NCBI GenBank assembly: GCA_022841345.1
Contig: JALHRR010000003.1
Span: forward strand, 124,001-188,000
Origin: Saprospiraceae bacterium
Lineage (GTDB): Bacteria; Bacteroidota; Bacteroidia; Chitinophagales; Saprospiraceae
Direction: 5' to 3'
DNA length: 64,000 nt
The translations under genes were made by a program, and so were the position numbers. This document shows, in pieces, positions 9,243-18,597 of the stretch (positions within the stretch are counted from its first letter, which is position 1; each line of letters starts with the position of its first letter). The notes beneath the pieces are model-generated. The model was not told the origin of the DNA. It ran no database searches and saw only the letters and a program-made list of their open reading frames with translations.

Positions 9243-11354
9243 ATGCAAAAGTACCCTCACCTCATTTCTGTTTTCCTGAGCTTCTTCTTGTTAATGACAT
9301 TTTGTGCAAATGCGCAAACTCCTGTTGATAGCATAGAAGTCATGGTGACAGATCCCCAACTTTTGGTCAAATCCAGGACTAAAGATGGAAAAGTTGATAT
9401 CAGATGGGCACCCAATGATCACCTTCTCTTCAGAATTGCCAACAGAAAAGGCTACAGACTGGAGCGTAAAGATACTGCTGCCAATAAATGGATAACTTTA
9501 CTGGACAGAGGACCCTATACTGTCGAAGAATTCAAAGCCAATCTGGACACAACAAATGTACATGTTGCTACTGCTGCACAATGTGTGTATGGTGCTCCCT
9601 TAGCTCAAATAAACCCGGTCAATGTACTGGGAAGTGCCAAAGAATTGGAAGAGGAGCAAAACATGCGATATGCTTTTGCGCTTTTATCTGCAGATTATGA
9701 AAAACAAGCGGCGGAAGGTTTGGCTTTAGGTTTTCAGGATAAAGTATTAGTACCGGGCGCCATCCAAATCTACAGATTATATATCCGCGATTTGAATCCC
9801 GAAGAAGCAGTGATGGATACTACTTTTTTTGTGGTGAACACATCCATTATTTCCGCGCCAACTCCAGTACAAAAGTTTTTGGTGTATCCTGAGCCCAATC
9901 ACATTGTCATCAAATGGGGAAAGGAAGAAAATAATTTATTTTTTAGCGGCTACTATATCGAGCGATCTGAAGATGAAGGTAAAACATTCAAACGGCTCAA
10001 TGATCAGCCTCTTTTGACCAGCGACAGTGAAGAGTTTGATGAATTTAATGCCTTCCATTTATATTCCGACAAAGATGTTCTGTCAGGTAAAAGTTATCAC
10101 TATCGCGTAATAGGTGTGACGCCCTTTGGAGATGAAGGTCTGCCCTCTGAAACAATTCTCTCAAAAGCTATAGATGTAAATGGTCCAATGCCTCCGGTCA
10201 ATGTGGATGCACGGGACATAGGAAATAATACTATCCGGGTTTGCTGGGAAACCAGGCAAATCAGTGAAGATCAAACAGGATTTGTTGTTTGGAGAGCCGC
10301 CAGCCCAACAGGGCCTTTTTATCCTCTTTTTGAAAATCCGCTTCCAAATACCATCAGTGAATATATAGATAAAAATGCCATTCCCATTCAGGCCAATTAC
10401 TATATCGTGTATTCTTTAGATGACAAAGCAAATCAAAATGGAAGTGCTATCACTATGGCGGTGTGGTATGATACCATTCCACCGGCACAACCTCAGGCCC
10501 TTGCCGGATACATAGATACATCAGGATATCTTACATTGGCCTGGGCATATGGTGAAGAGGCTGATTTGCAGGGATACAATATCTATTGGTCAAATGGTCC
10601 GGACAGAGAGTTTTATCCCTTGAATGCAAAACCCGTTCAGGGAAATATTTTTCTGGATTCGATCACCATGGAAACCATTTCGGAGAAAATATTTTACAAA
10701 ATAGTGGCTGTGGATTTCAACATGAATCAATCTGATCCTTCCGAAGTGCTGGAGCTGATCCGACCAGATATTATTCGCCCGGCTGCTCCCATGTTATCTG
10801 CATACAAATCTTATCCGGATTCCATTTCTATCACCTGGCAACTGAGCCCCAGCAAAGATGTAGTAGCTTATCAGGTCTTCAGAAAATTGTCAGGTCAGGA
10901 AAAATATGATGTGTTGACTACCATTTCTGATCCACGCCAGAATACTTTTACAGATAAATCAACCAAAGCAGGTCAGACTTATGTGTATGCAATAGTTGCA
11001 ATCGATGATGCGATGCTTTATTCAAAGATAAGCGATCCTTATACGATTACAGCCTTGAAAGTTTTGAAAAGAGTTCCGATCTCCAATTTGATTGGCAGAA
11101 TTGATGAGGCAACTGCGGAGTTTGAACTTTCCTGGAGTTATCAGGCACAGGGAGATTATGAATATGTAATATTCAGAAATGTAGATGACAATGGCTGGCA
11201 AAACGTGGCTAACATTCGTAAAAGCCAGCAATCATATATAGATAAAAACCTCTTCCGTGCAAGCAGTAACTTTAAATATGCCGTTCAGGTCATCTACAAG
11301 GATGGGGGTGAAGCTCCATTGAGTAATATCGTACAATTGAATTTGCTGGATTAA
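9243..11354 (+). CDS. Secreted multi-domain fibronectin type III protein
   Basis: A 703-residue protein with a signal peptide (MQKYPHLISVFLSFFLLMTF, cleaved after CANAQ). The frame opens with TTG at 9183, but the ATG at 9243 gives the proper export signal. The mature part is a string of fibronectin type III-like domains, recognisable by repeated core strands: VIKWGKEENNLFFSGYYIER, IRVCWETRQ, LTLAWAYGEEADLQGYNIYW, ISITWQLSPSKDVVAYQVFR and FELSWSYQAQGDYEYVIFRN. Each is followed by a YxYxVxAxD-type strand. Such proteins are usually extracellular scaffolds or adhesins. It lies between the TANFOR-like protein and a predicted outer-membrane barrel, and the three probably form one surface assembly. 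Inference from order only. Confidence 0.88.
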   Translation: MQKYPHLISVFLSFFLLMTFCANAQTPVDSIEVMVTDPQLLVKSRTKDGKVDIRWAPNDHLLFRIANRKGYRLERKDTAANKWITLLDRGPYTVEEFKANLDTTNVHVATAAQCVYGAPLAQINPVNVLGSAKELEEEQNMRYAFALLSADYEKQAAEGLALGFQDKVLVPGAIQIYRLYIRDLNPEEAVMDTTFFVVNTSIISAPTPVQKFLVYPEPNHIVIKWGKEENNLFFSGYYIERSEDEGKTFKRLNDQPLLTSDSEEFDEFNAFHLYSDKDVLSGKSYHYRVIGVTPFGDEGLPSETILSKAIDVNGPMPPVNVDARDIGNNTIRVCWETRQISEDQTGFVVWRAASPTGPFYPLFENPLPNTISEYIDKNAIPIQANYYIVYSLDDKANQNGSAITMAVWYDTIPPAQPQALAGYIDTSGYLTLAWAYGEEADLQGYNIYWSNGPDREFYPLNAKPVQGNIFLDSITMETISEKIFYKIVAVDFNMNQSDPSEVLELIRPDIIRPAAPMLSAYKSYPDSISITWQLSPSKDVVAYQVFRKLSGQEKYDVLTTISDPRQNTFTDKSTKAGQTYVYAIVAIDDAMLYSKISDPYTITALKVLKRVPISNLIGRIDEATAEFELSWSYQAQGDYEYVIFRNVDDNGWQNVANIRKSQQSYIDKNLFRASSNFKYAVQVIYKDGGEAPLSNIVQLNLLD

Positions 11355-11448
11355 GCATTTCGATACTATTCCTGTTCCGCCAAAGTTGATAATTTCTGGA
11401 TTATCATGCCCTTTCTCTGATATTATTTTTCTTCAATCAATCCTAATT

Positions 11449-13116
11449 ATGAATAAGTCCCGCTTTATCCTGATGATGAGTTTGCTCTGTCTTGCTTTTA
11501 ATGGCAAATCTCAGGATATAGAACAAGTATTGAAAGAAAAAGCCTGGGATTGGACCGGGTCTGTGGGAGCTAATCTCAATCTATATAATGTCAGCGGAAT
11601 TCCGCAGAGAAGCAATCCCTTTTTCTGGAATATTCATGCTCAAATGACAGGAAAAATATATGGATTTGAATTGCCATTTTCTTTCAGCGTGGGACAGCAT
11701 GATTTTTCGTTTTCAAGACCTTTCTTACAAGCAGGAATAAGCCCCTCATACAAATGGGCAAGGCTTCATATCGGAACCCGTAACATGTTTTTTTCTCCCT
11801 ATACGCTGGCAGGACACACATTTGATGGCATTGGACTTGAATTGTCCCCAGGCAAATGGAGGATAGGTGCCATGTATGGCCGTTTTCGCAGGGCAAGAGT
11901 TTTAAATGCGGACATTGATCCCGGATATTTCAATACTTTATATCGTCGCAGCGGTTATGCTGCCAGAGTAGGTTATGGTTCTACGACCAGTTTTATTGAT
12001 TTTAGTTATTTATATGGTAAAGATGATCCCAATTCACTCAACTTTACTCCGCCTGAAAATGCAGTCAAACCTGCTGAAAATCATGTGATCGGATGTAGTG
12101 CCGGTTTACAGCTGGCATCCTTTATTCACTTGTATGCTGATGGGGCAGTCAGTATGTTTACGAGAGATCAGAATTCACTGGCAGTAGAAGACTTTCCTAC
12201 TGAGAAACTGGCAGAAACTTTCAATGTCACGCTTTCTTCCAGAATAAACTATGCATTCAAGACAGGAGTTGATTTTAAATTCAGAAAGCTCAGACTGCGT
12301 GTAGGATATGAGCGGATCATGCCTGATTTCGAAACTATGGGAGCTTTCTTTTTTGCCAATGACAGAGACAATATTACAATCGCACCTGCATTCACCCTCT
12401 TTAAAAACAGGCTGAGTCTCAATGGAAATTTGGGAATTCAAAGGAATAATCTTCTGGGCAACCGATCAGAAACAACTAAACGACTCATCGGCTCTGCCAA
12501 TGTCAATTATTTTCATCCAAAAGGCTGGGGAATCAATGCCAATTATACCAATTTCAATGTAGAACAGATAGAAGCTGCCATTGCATTGTCAGATTCTGTT
12601 CGTATAGCTCTGGTGACCACAAACTTTAGTGTTACACCCAGTTATAGCTGGCAGGATACAGGACGCATGCAGTCAATTATTCTGTCAGGCAATTACCAGC
12701 AAGTCAATGACCGTAACCCATTCACAAGGGAATTTACCAATATGAACACTACCTTCTTTACTGCTAATTATACATTTCAAATGCTGAATACGGGATGGGG
12801 AATTAACACAGGACTCAATTATAATATTATTGAACTGGCAATTCTTACTTCTGACAGATATGGTGCTACTCTTGGAACCACCTGGACTAAACCCGAAAGT
12901 AAGCTAAGTATGGGTATCACTGGCACCTACAATGTAAGCCGTATCAAACAGGAACGGGATGGTCAGGTCTACACTGTGAATGCCAATTGCTCCTTCTCAC
13001 CATTTGAGAGACACAGCTTGTCAGTATTTGTCAATGTATTGAGAAATGAATCAGAACAGTTTGAAAATTACACTGAGATTTACAGCGGTATCAGTTATCT
13101 CTACAGAATTCGTTGA
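11449..13116 (+). CDS. Predicted outer-membrane beta-barrel protein
   Basis: A 555-residue protein starting at ATG 11449 with a signal peptide (MNKSRFILMMSLLCLAFNGK, then SQD). The mature part alternates polar and aromatic residues in short amphipathic strands throughout, such as WRIGAMYGRFRRARV, YAARVGYGSTTSFIDFSYLY and KLRLRVGYERIMPDF. It ends in YTEIYSGISYLYRIR; strands ending in an aromatic residue are typical of outer-membrane barrels. No plug or TonB-box is evident. It lies 94 bp behind the fibronectin gene on the same strand and is probably co-expressed with it, serving as the membrane anchor or pore of the surface system. The specific function is not recognised. Confidence 0.8.
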   Translation: MNKSRFILMMSLLCLAFNGKSQDIEQVLKEKAWDWTGSVGANLNLYNVSGIPQRSNPFFWNIHAQMTGKIYGFELPFSFSVGQHDFSFSRPFLQAGISPSYKWARLHIGTRNMFFSPYTLAGHTFDGIGLELSPGKWRIGAMYGRFRRARVLNADIDPGYFNTLYRRSGYAARVGYGSTTSFIDFSYLYGKDDPNSLNFTPPENAVKPAENHVIGCSAGLQLASFIHLYADGAVSMFTRDQNSLAVEDFPTEKLAETFNVTLSSRINYAFKTGVDFKFRKLRLRVGYERIMPDFETMGAFFFANDRDNITIAPAFTLFKNRLSLNGNLGIQRNNLLGNRSETTKRLIGSANVNYFHPKGWGINANYTNFNVEQIEAAIALSDSVRIALVTTNFSVTPSYSWQDTGRMQSIILSGNYQQVNDRNPFTREFTNMNTTFFTANYTFQMLNTGWGINTGLNYNIIELAILTSDRYGATLGTTWTKPESKLSMGITGTYNVSRIKQERDGQVYTVNANCSFSPFERHSLSVFVNVLRNESEQFENYTEIYSGISYLYRIR

Positions 13117-13461
13117 ATCCTCCTGGATTATCCATAAAATCAATTATGTTATTGCGCAGTAATTCATTTTAGATCTACATTCATCTACACTTCTATCATC
13201 TGATCTGAGTTAATATTTTTATGCTCTCAGGACGCCCCGAATCTTTATGCTTTTAAGTCATTCATATTAAAAGCTTGGTCTGATTATTGTGGTATTGCTT
13301 CACATGTAACCTGATTTGAAACTTAGAGTGGGTTTTATTGACTTCACTATTCCAACCAAAGGCGAAGACTATTGGTTAGATAGATTACGTTATGGATGAA
13401 AATGCAACCGCATTTACCCTGTAAAAATATACAGGTAAAGATTTTAAAGTAAATATTGGAT
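13117..13461. other. AT-rich spacer without a recognisable gene
   Basis: About 345 bp between the barrel gene and the next signal-peptide gene. No open frame with a sensible start, no RNA fold and no member of the GGCTGTT/GTGATG repeat vocabulary was seen. A TACCTTTG box closes the spacer. Confidence 0.5.
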
Positions 13462-13469
13462 TACCTTTG
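13462..13469 (+). promoter_or_regulatory. Bacteroidota -7 box (TACCTTTG)
   Basis: TACCTTTG matches the TAnnTTTG -7 consensus of the Bacteroidota primary sigma factor. It lies 20 bp upstream of the ATG at 13489. The -33 region is weak (TTTA-like), so this is a probable but not strong promoter for the two overlapping genes that follow. Confidence 0.45.
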
Positions 13470-13488
13470 AGACTAGATTTTATGGAGC

Positions 13489-14010
13489 ATGATAAATAAT
13501 TTAAAATTTTTTGGAGGAAAGGGCTTTATCTTTTGGGTGCTGCTATTAGCTTCATTTTTATTGCCTTCATTCATTATTGCTCAACAACACCAATTGATTT
13601 CATCCGGTGGTGGTGATCATGCTGCCGGAACGCTCAGAGGTAGTTATTCCATAGGAGAACCGATTATCAGTACAGGAGGTAATGGTTCATTCAAGTTGAC
13701 ACAGGGATTTCATCAAAACAATCTTTTTACGACCAATATTCGTGAAGATCTGAGTTCTCATTCACTCAAAATGTATCCCAACCCATTTTCAAATACCATC
13801 CGCATTGAAGTATCAGATGGATTGGTCATTCATTCACTCGATTTCTATAGTGTCCAGGGAATTCTGGTAGAATCCGTCAGGCAGGATATTCATCATGGTA
13901 CAGAGATTTCTGTAGACATGAGCCATTTGCCGGCCGGATGGTACATTGTAACTGCCAAAGATCAGGCCGGCTCACCCTTTCAAAGAAATATGCTTTTTAA
14001 ATCATTATGA
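13489..14010 (+). CDS. Secreted protein with T9SS type A sorting domain
   Basis: A 173-residue protein made of little more than a signal peptide (IFWVLLLASFLLPSFIIAQ), a short Gly-rich segment (SSGGGDHAAGTLRGSYSIGE, then a TQGFHQ strand) and a C-terminal T9SS sorting domain. The sorting domain shows the usual KMYPNPF start, a central VQGILV strand and the MSHLPAGWYIVTAKD/FQRNMLFK ending. Proteins of this small type are common in Bacteroidota, where the sorting domain directs transport across the outer membrane and often attachment to the surface. Its stop overlaps the next start (ATGA at 14007), so the two are translationally coupled. Confidence 0.85.
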   Translation: MINNLKFFGGKGFIFWVLLLASFLLPSFIIAQQHQLISSGGGDHAAGTLRGSYSIGEPIISTGGNGSFKLTQGFHQNNLFTTNIREDLSSHSLKMYPNPFSNTIRIEVSDGLVIHSLDFYSVQGILVESVRQDIHHGTEISVDMSHLPAGWYIVTAKDQAGSPFQRNMLFKSL

Positions 14011-14012
14011 TC

Positions 14013-15266
14013 ATGAAAACAACTACGCTTCATATTCTTTTCTTTTTGTTTTGCGTCCATCTTTCCTTTGCACAGTTTCCACTGGGTATCAATTATCAGG
14101 CTGCTATCAGGAATCAGGGAGGAGCTATTCTGGCTAATCAGAATGTAGGAATGCGCTTTACTATTCTCCGCAGTGCTACGAATAATATCGTTTACAGAGA
14201 GACGCAAAACACCAGCACCAATGAATTTGGCATTGTAAATTTAGTGATAGGAAAGGGTACTGTGGTTACAGGAAGATTCGATGAAATAGATTGGCCGAGA
14301 GGAGGCCTTAAAGTGAGAATTGAGATTGATCCTACCGGAGGATTTTTCTATGAATTATTTGCAGAAAGTGAGCTTCAAACTGTGCCATTTGCATTTGCTG
14401 CAGACAGAGCCCTTAATCTGGATCAGACTGCAAGAATCACAGCTTCGCAAATAGCAAATAGTGGTGCTACTAATGGCCAGGTATTGAGATGGAATGGCAA
14501 CTTCTGGGCTCCTTCCGCTGATAATACGTTTACCCTGACAACTTCTTCCCGCTTTACCGGAGGAGGCACCGTAGCAAGTCCTTTGGAACTGGCTGCTCAG
14601 GGGGCCACTGCCGGACAGGTATTAAAATGGGATGGTAATAGCTGGGCACCAGCAGATGAATCAACTACAGTTTATGTAGCAGGTACAGGGATAAATATCA
14701 ATGCTAATACCAAAGCTATCAGCGCACAAAATACTCAGCCGATATGGAATGCCAATCTCCTGAGAGGCACGAATATCTCTCCGGCAACACCTACCATCGG
14801 ACAATTCATGGCATTTGATGGCGGCAGCTGGGCGCCGGTTTCTATTCAGACAGGCGTAGTGCTTCCTTTTGATGGTACGGGAGAAGAAACTTTATTTCCT
14901 GTTTTCAGAATTACTAATAATTCAGGTGTAGCCATTCAGGGCCGTGGCAATATCGGGGTGAGAGCTACTTTTCAGGGCGCAGGAGCCGGAACCGCCCTTG
15001 AAATCCAGAATGGAGGCATTCGGGTCACAGGTAATAACAAGCCCGGATTTCAGGTAGGAGGTATTGGAACTATTACTATTAATAGTCCACTTTCCAATTC
15101 AAATCCAAGTGCTTTAGTCTTCGTTACACAGATTAACCCCAATCCTGCAGCGAACGAAAGAGCTTATCCATTTTCAATCAGCTACAGTTTTGCTTTGGGT
15201 ATGTGGCAAATATTATCTGATCCAAATGTAAGTCTCAACTATAATGTTTTGATCATCAATCAATAA
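14013..15266 (+). CDS. Secreted protein with tail-fibre-like GQVLKW repeats
   Basis: A 417-residue protein with a signal peptide (MKTTTLHILFFLFCVHLSFA). The ATG at 14007 two codons earlier overlaps the previous stop, so either ATG could be used. Residues about 25-125 match a common Bacteroidota N-terminal module (GINYQAAIRNQGGAILANQN, NEFGIVNLVIGKG, LQTVPFAFAADRA). Then come three related repeats: NGQVLRWNGNFWAP, AGQVLKWDGNSWAP and IGQFMAFDGGSWAP. These resemble repeats in phage tail-fibre and collagen-like surface proteins. The C-terminal 150 residues form a beta-rich head. It is probably an extracellular fibre or adhesin coupled to the small T9SS protein. The specific role is not recognised. 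Confidence 0.75.
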   Translation: MKTTTLHILFFLFCVHLSFAQFPLGINYQAAIRNQGGAILANQNVGMRFTILRSATNNIVYRETQNTSTNEFGIVNLVIGKGTVVTGRFDEIDWPRGGLKVRIEIDPTGGFFYELFAESELQTVPFAFAADRALNLDQTARITASQIANSGATNGQVLRWNGNFWAPSADNTFTLTTSSRFTGGGTVASPLELAAQGATAGQVLKWDGNSWAPADESTTVYVAGTGININANTKAISAQNTQPIWNANLLRGTNISPATPTIGQFMAFDGGSWAPVSIQTGVVLPFDGTGEETLFPVFRITNNSGVAIQGRGNIGVRATFQGAGAGTALEIQNGGIRVTGNNKPGFQVGGIGTITINSPLSNSNPSALVFVTQINPNPAANERAYPFSISYSFALGMWQILSDPNVSLNYNVLIINQ

Positions 15267-15293
15267 TTGATCTGATTTTTGTACCCGGCCAAA

Positions 15294-15301
15294 TATATTT
15301 G
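15294..15301 (+). promoter_or_regulatory. Possible -7 box (TATATTTG)
   Basis: TATATTTG fits the TAnnTTTG consensus but lies only 12 bp before the chosen ATG at 15314, which would leave a very short leader. No TTTG-type -33 element sits at the usual 18-20 bp distance. It may be fortuitous. Confidence 0.3.
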
Positions 15302-15313
15302 TACATTTCGGGT

Positions 15314-16582
15314 ATGAACAGAAGAAACTTCTTACATCAAATGGGATTGGCTGTGCCGGCTGTAGGTCTGGCAGCAATGACACCCGAAGCGTTTTCTCTA
15401 AAAACATGTCCTGAAATATCAGAACTTCAGACTGCTGAAGGCGATGATTTCTGGAATGGCATCAAATCAAGTTTCACTGTTTCACCCAACATAATTAATC
15501 TGAACAACGGCGGCGTTTCACCACAACCATTGCAGGTGCAGAATGCCCATATCCGTTTTTATCAATATTCAAATGAAGCGCCCTCATACTATATGTGGCG
15601 TATCCTGGACCAGGGCAGAGAATCACTGAGAGCACAATTAGCTAAGATTGCAGGTTGTGATACAGAGGAAATTGCCATCAACAGAAATGCCACAGAGGGG
15701 CTTAACTCTGTAATTTTTGGATTGAATCTGGCCAAAGGTGACGAGGTAATTCTGGGAAAATATGACTACCCGAATATGATGAATGCCTGGAAACAACGAG
15801 AAAAACGTGAAGGTATTATATTGAAGTGGGTAGAGCTTGACCTGCCATCTGAAAATCCTCAGGCTATAATTGATGCATACATTGCTCAGTTCAGCGACCG
15901 CACAAAAGTCATACATCTGACCCATATGATCAATTGGAATGGACAAATCCTGCCGGTAAAAGAAATAGCCCGTAAAGCAAAGGCAAGAGGAATCGAAGTC
16001 ATAGTTGATGCAGCGCATTCTTTCGGTCATATTGATTTTAAAATTCCGGATCTGGAATGTGATTATCTGGCTACCAGCTTGCACAAATGGCTTTGTGCTC
16101 CATTTGGAAGTGGCCTCCTGTACGTTCGCAAAGAGAAGATTTCTAAAGTGTGGGCTTTGCTTTCCAGCCCTGAGCCCGATGGGTCAGATATCAGGAAGTT
16201 TGAATCATTGGGCACCCGCTCATTTGCTTCCGAAATGGCTATCGGAACTGCCATTGATTTTCATGAAATGATTGGAGCAAAAAGAAAGGCAGACCGGTTG
16301 ACAGACTTGCGGCTTTACTGGATGAGAGAAGCTGCCGGAATCAAGGGTCTCAAATTATATACTTCCATGAACCCGGACTATAGCTGCGCCATCGGCGTTG
16401 TAGGAGCAGAAGGCAGAGAATTGAGTGACCTGGATCAATTCCTCTTCAATAAGAAAGGCATTCATGCTGTGGCCATCAATATTGAAAAAATTACCGGCAT
16501 GAGAATCACTCCTCATGTGTATACATCCTTCAGCGATCTTGACAGGCTTCTGGAAGGCTTGAGTGATTTTGTCCGATCCTGA
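15314..16582 (+). CDS. Tat-exported class V aminotransferase (PLP fold type I)
   Basis: A 422-residue PLP enzyme of the cysteine desulfurase-like class V family. The N-terminus has a twin-arginine signal (NRRNFLHQMG followed by a hydrophobic AVPAVGLAAM), so it is probably exported. The frame extends to a TTG at 15299, but the ATG at 15314 places the RR pair correctly. Visible motifs: INLNNGGVSPQP near the N-terminus, RNATEGLN in the cofactor phosphate region, VIVDAAHSFGH with the pyridine-nitrogen Asp, and SLHKW with the Schiff-base Lys K258. Known relatives include isopenicillin N epimerase-like proteins. Substrate unknown. A periplasmic location is less usual for this family but recurs among Bacteroidota homologues, as far as I recall. 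Confidence 0.88.
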   Translation: MNRRNFLHQMGLAVPAVGLAAMTPEAFSLKTCPEISELQTAEGDDFWNGIKSSFTVSPNIINLNNGGVSPQPLQVQNAHIRFYQYSNEAPSYYMWRILDQGRESLRAQLAKIAGCDTEEIAINRNATEGLNSVIFGLNLAKGDEVILGKYDYPNMMNAWKQREKREGIILKWVELDLPSENPQAIIDAYIAQFSDRTKVIHLTHMINWNGQILPVKEIARKAKARGIEVIVDAAHSFGHIDFKIPDLECDYLATSLHKWLCAPFGSGLLYVRKEKISKVWALLSSPEPDGSDIRKFESLGTRSFASEMAIGTAIDFHEMIGAKRKADRLTDLRLYWMREAAGIKGLKLYTSMNPDYSCAIGVVGAEGRELSDLDQFLFNKKGIHAVAINIEKITGMRITPHVYTSFSDLDRLLEGLSDFVRS

Positions 16583-17604
16583 TTAATTGCCTTTAAACCA
16601 TTTTTTCAATGTCTCTATCGCAGGCTTCCCCTGAGGAGTATAATCTTTTTCAGGATATCCTTCATGCCCTTTCATTTCAGGAAACCACTTCCAGAGGAAA
16701 CCTCCCTTCCACCAGTTTTTTTCATAAAAAGTGCTGTAGAGTGATTCAAGCGCAGTTTGCTGTATTTCATTATGAATGGGTAAAACCTCCAAATTTGACT
16801 GCACTTCCCATTGTTTACCCGCCGCACCTTCAACACTCAAATATCCATATTCAGTAAATAAAATGGGCTTTCTGAGTTTGGAGCTGATTTTTTGAAGATC
16901 GGGAATGAATTTTTGCCAGGATTGTGTAAGTACTTCTGCATCAGGAGTCATCTCCTCCGTCAACGGGAAATAGGCATTTACTCCTATATAATCCATTTTT
17001 TGCCAAAAAGGAACTTCGGAGTATTCGTCCCAGTTTGCCGCATAGGTTAGAGATCCTGAATAAATATTTTTGATGGAATCAATCACCTTTCTTTTACAGC
17101 CAGCTTTAGTTCTGTACCTATACAAAATAACTCAACAGCTTGATCCTCACAAATTACCGCCATAGACATTATGTAATCTGTATAACTTTCTTCCCAAACA
17201 AGCCAGTCATTCTCGTTCACAAATGTCATATTGCCGGTAAAGTCTCCGGGAATATAAACCTGCGGTTTCAACATGATTTTGAGACCTTTTGCTTTTGCCT
17301 CCCGGATAGAAGCTTTGATACCTTCAGGCGTCTCTCCCCACCATTGATGATTACTCAGGGGATAACGCACCTTTGCCTCTTTTTTTCTTTGAAATGCATA
17401 TGGGACAAAGGCAACCCAGTTTGCACCGATTTCTGAAATAGAATCAAAAGGATTTTCTTTGTAGGGATCCGGAGGAGCTACTACAGTCAGACCATTCATT
17501 TTTTCTGAATCAAATATAACATGATTACTGGCGCAGGATATTACTAAAAAACAACAGAAAACAAGACTGTACTTTGTAAAATAACTTGTATTCAGGAGAA
17601 TCAT
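16583..17604 (-). pseudogene. GH113-like glycoside hydrolase, frameshifted
   Basis: Two overlapping minus-strand frames together form one glycoside hydrolase-like TIM barrel. The 5' part (17604-17083) has a lipoprotein-type signal peptide (FCCFLVISCAS), INGL-like MNGLTVVAPP, WVAFVPYAFQ and QWWGETPEG, and ends after FCIGTELKLAVKER. The 3' part resumes at KVIDSIKNIYSGSLTYAANW and carries the second catalytic Glu in LFTEYGYLS. In relatives the GTE motif and the LTYAANW strand are joined in one frame, with a few more residues between them. A small deletion near 17085-17095 has therefore probably broken the frame. It could also be an assembly error. Relatives are GH113-like beta-mannanases. The start overlaps the upstream carboxypeptidase stop (ATGA). 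Confidence 0.75.
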
Positions 17605-18383
17605 AATTTACTGCAACCCGGGTTAATTCCTTTGACAAATACATTGATTACATCCAGGCTAGCCGCAGCATCAGAACCTGCAAAACAGCAAATATCTTCC
17701 AGTTTTACCTGCTGAATATATTCTTTCAGATAATTGTCAGATAGTGGCATATACGACCAATGCCAGGACTCTTCTTCATACCCTTCTCTTCCCCAGGATT
17801 TTGAAGTATATGTTTGACAAAACCCATATTGAGCGGCATTTTTTTTGAGCCAGTCATATACTTTCTTGCCCGGTCCTTTTTTAAAATATTCCGGTTCAAG
17901 ATCATTGAGATCAACATCAGTGCCCCAGTGATGACGGGATGTTCCGGGCATTGAGCTGAATTTAAGAATATCTCTGGCAATAGCAACTTTGTCCTCTTTG
18001 CTAAGTGGAGATTTATAAGCCGCTGCCTTTGTATTAAATTTCTTTTCCCAAATTCCTTTTTGGTAATCGTTGTTGCGGGTGGCAGAAACAATTGTCAGGT
18101 TTACACCTGATCTTTGGGCTTCAGCATGCATTTCTTTGAATGCCTCCCACACTTTCTTTTGCACCCACATACCTTCTTTGGAAGCATAGGTTGAAGGAAC
18201 AATTTGAAAATCAGGATGTGTGGCAGGATCATATTTACCCAGCAGAAAATCCTTTTCGATCTTTGTGGGAATATCGTTGGTACTGGTGTCCTTCATTGAA
18301 GTATTTACAGGAATCTCTTCTGTTTTTGGACTATTTTTTGAGCTGCAAGTCATTAATAGAAGGATTAAAACAAAATATGGCAT
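17601..18383 (-). CDS. VanY-type D-alanyl-D-alanine carboxypeptidase (M15B), lipoprotein
   Basis: A 260-residue zinc peptidase that trims D-Ala from peptidoglycan stem peptides. The ATG at 18383 gives a lipoprotein signal (MPYFVLILLLMTCSS, lipobox ending in Cys); the frame extends upstream to a TTG at 18431 without support. The zinc-site motif SRHHWGTDVD fits SxHxxGxxxD with H151 and D158, and ESWHWSYMP supplies the catalytic Glu and third ligand His. The upstream ATRNNDYQKGIWEKKF matches the family R-x-x-x-x-Q region. It is translationally coupled (ATGA) to the broken GH113-like gene downstream. Confidence 0.9.
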   Translation of the reverse strand: MPYFVLILLLMTCSSKNSPKTEEIPVNTSMKDTSTNDIPTKIEKDFLLGKYDPATHPDFQIVPSTYASKEGMWVQKKVWEAFKEMHAEAQRSGVNLTIVSATRNNDYQKGIWEKKFNTKAAAYKSPLSKEDKVAIARDILKFSSMPGTSRHHWGTDVDLNDLEPEYFKKGPGKKVYDWLKKNAAQYGFCQTYTSKSWGREGYEEESWHWSYMPLSDNYLKEYIQQVKLEDICCFAGSDAAASLDVINVFVKGINPGCSKL

Positions 18384-18597
18384 ATAATGAATCTTTAAGA
18401 TTGTAGTGTGAATCAATTTCAATACCGCCAAGATAACTCATTATCCGGCAACACATTGCTTGAAGCGAGCAGGTATTTTCCCGTCCCTAATAGAATTATT
18501 TCATAAAAGCAAAATTCATTCAAAAACTAATTATGTCCAAAAACCATAACAAAAGCAGTTTTTTTGCGTCTTATAAGTCTTAATCAAATCTACTCTA

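Noticed and set aside
15638-16084. 148-codon minus-strand frame opposite the aminotransferase
   Set aside because: Antisense shadow of a well-supported class V aminotransferase gene.
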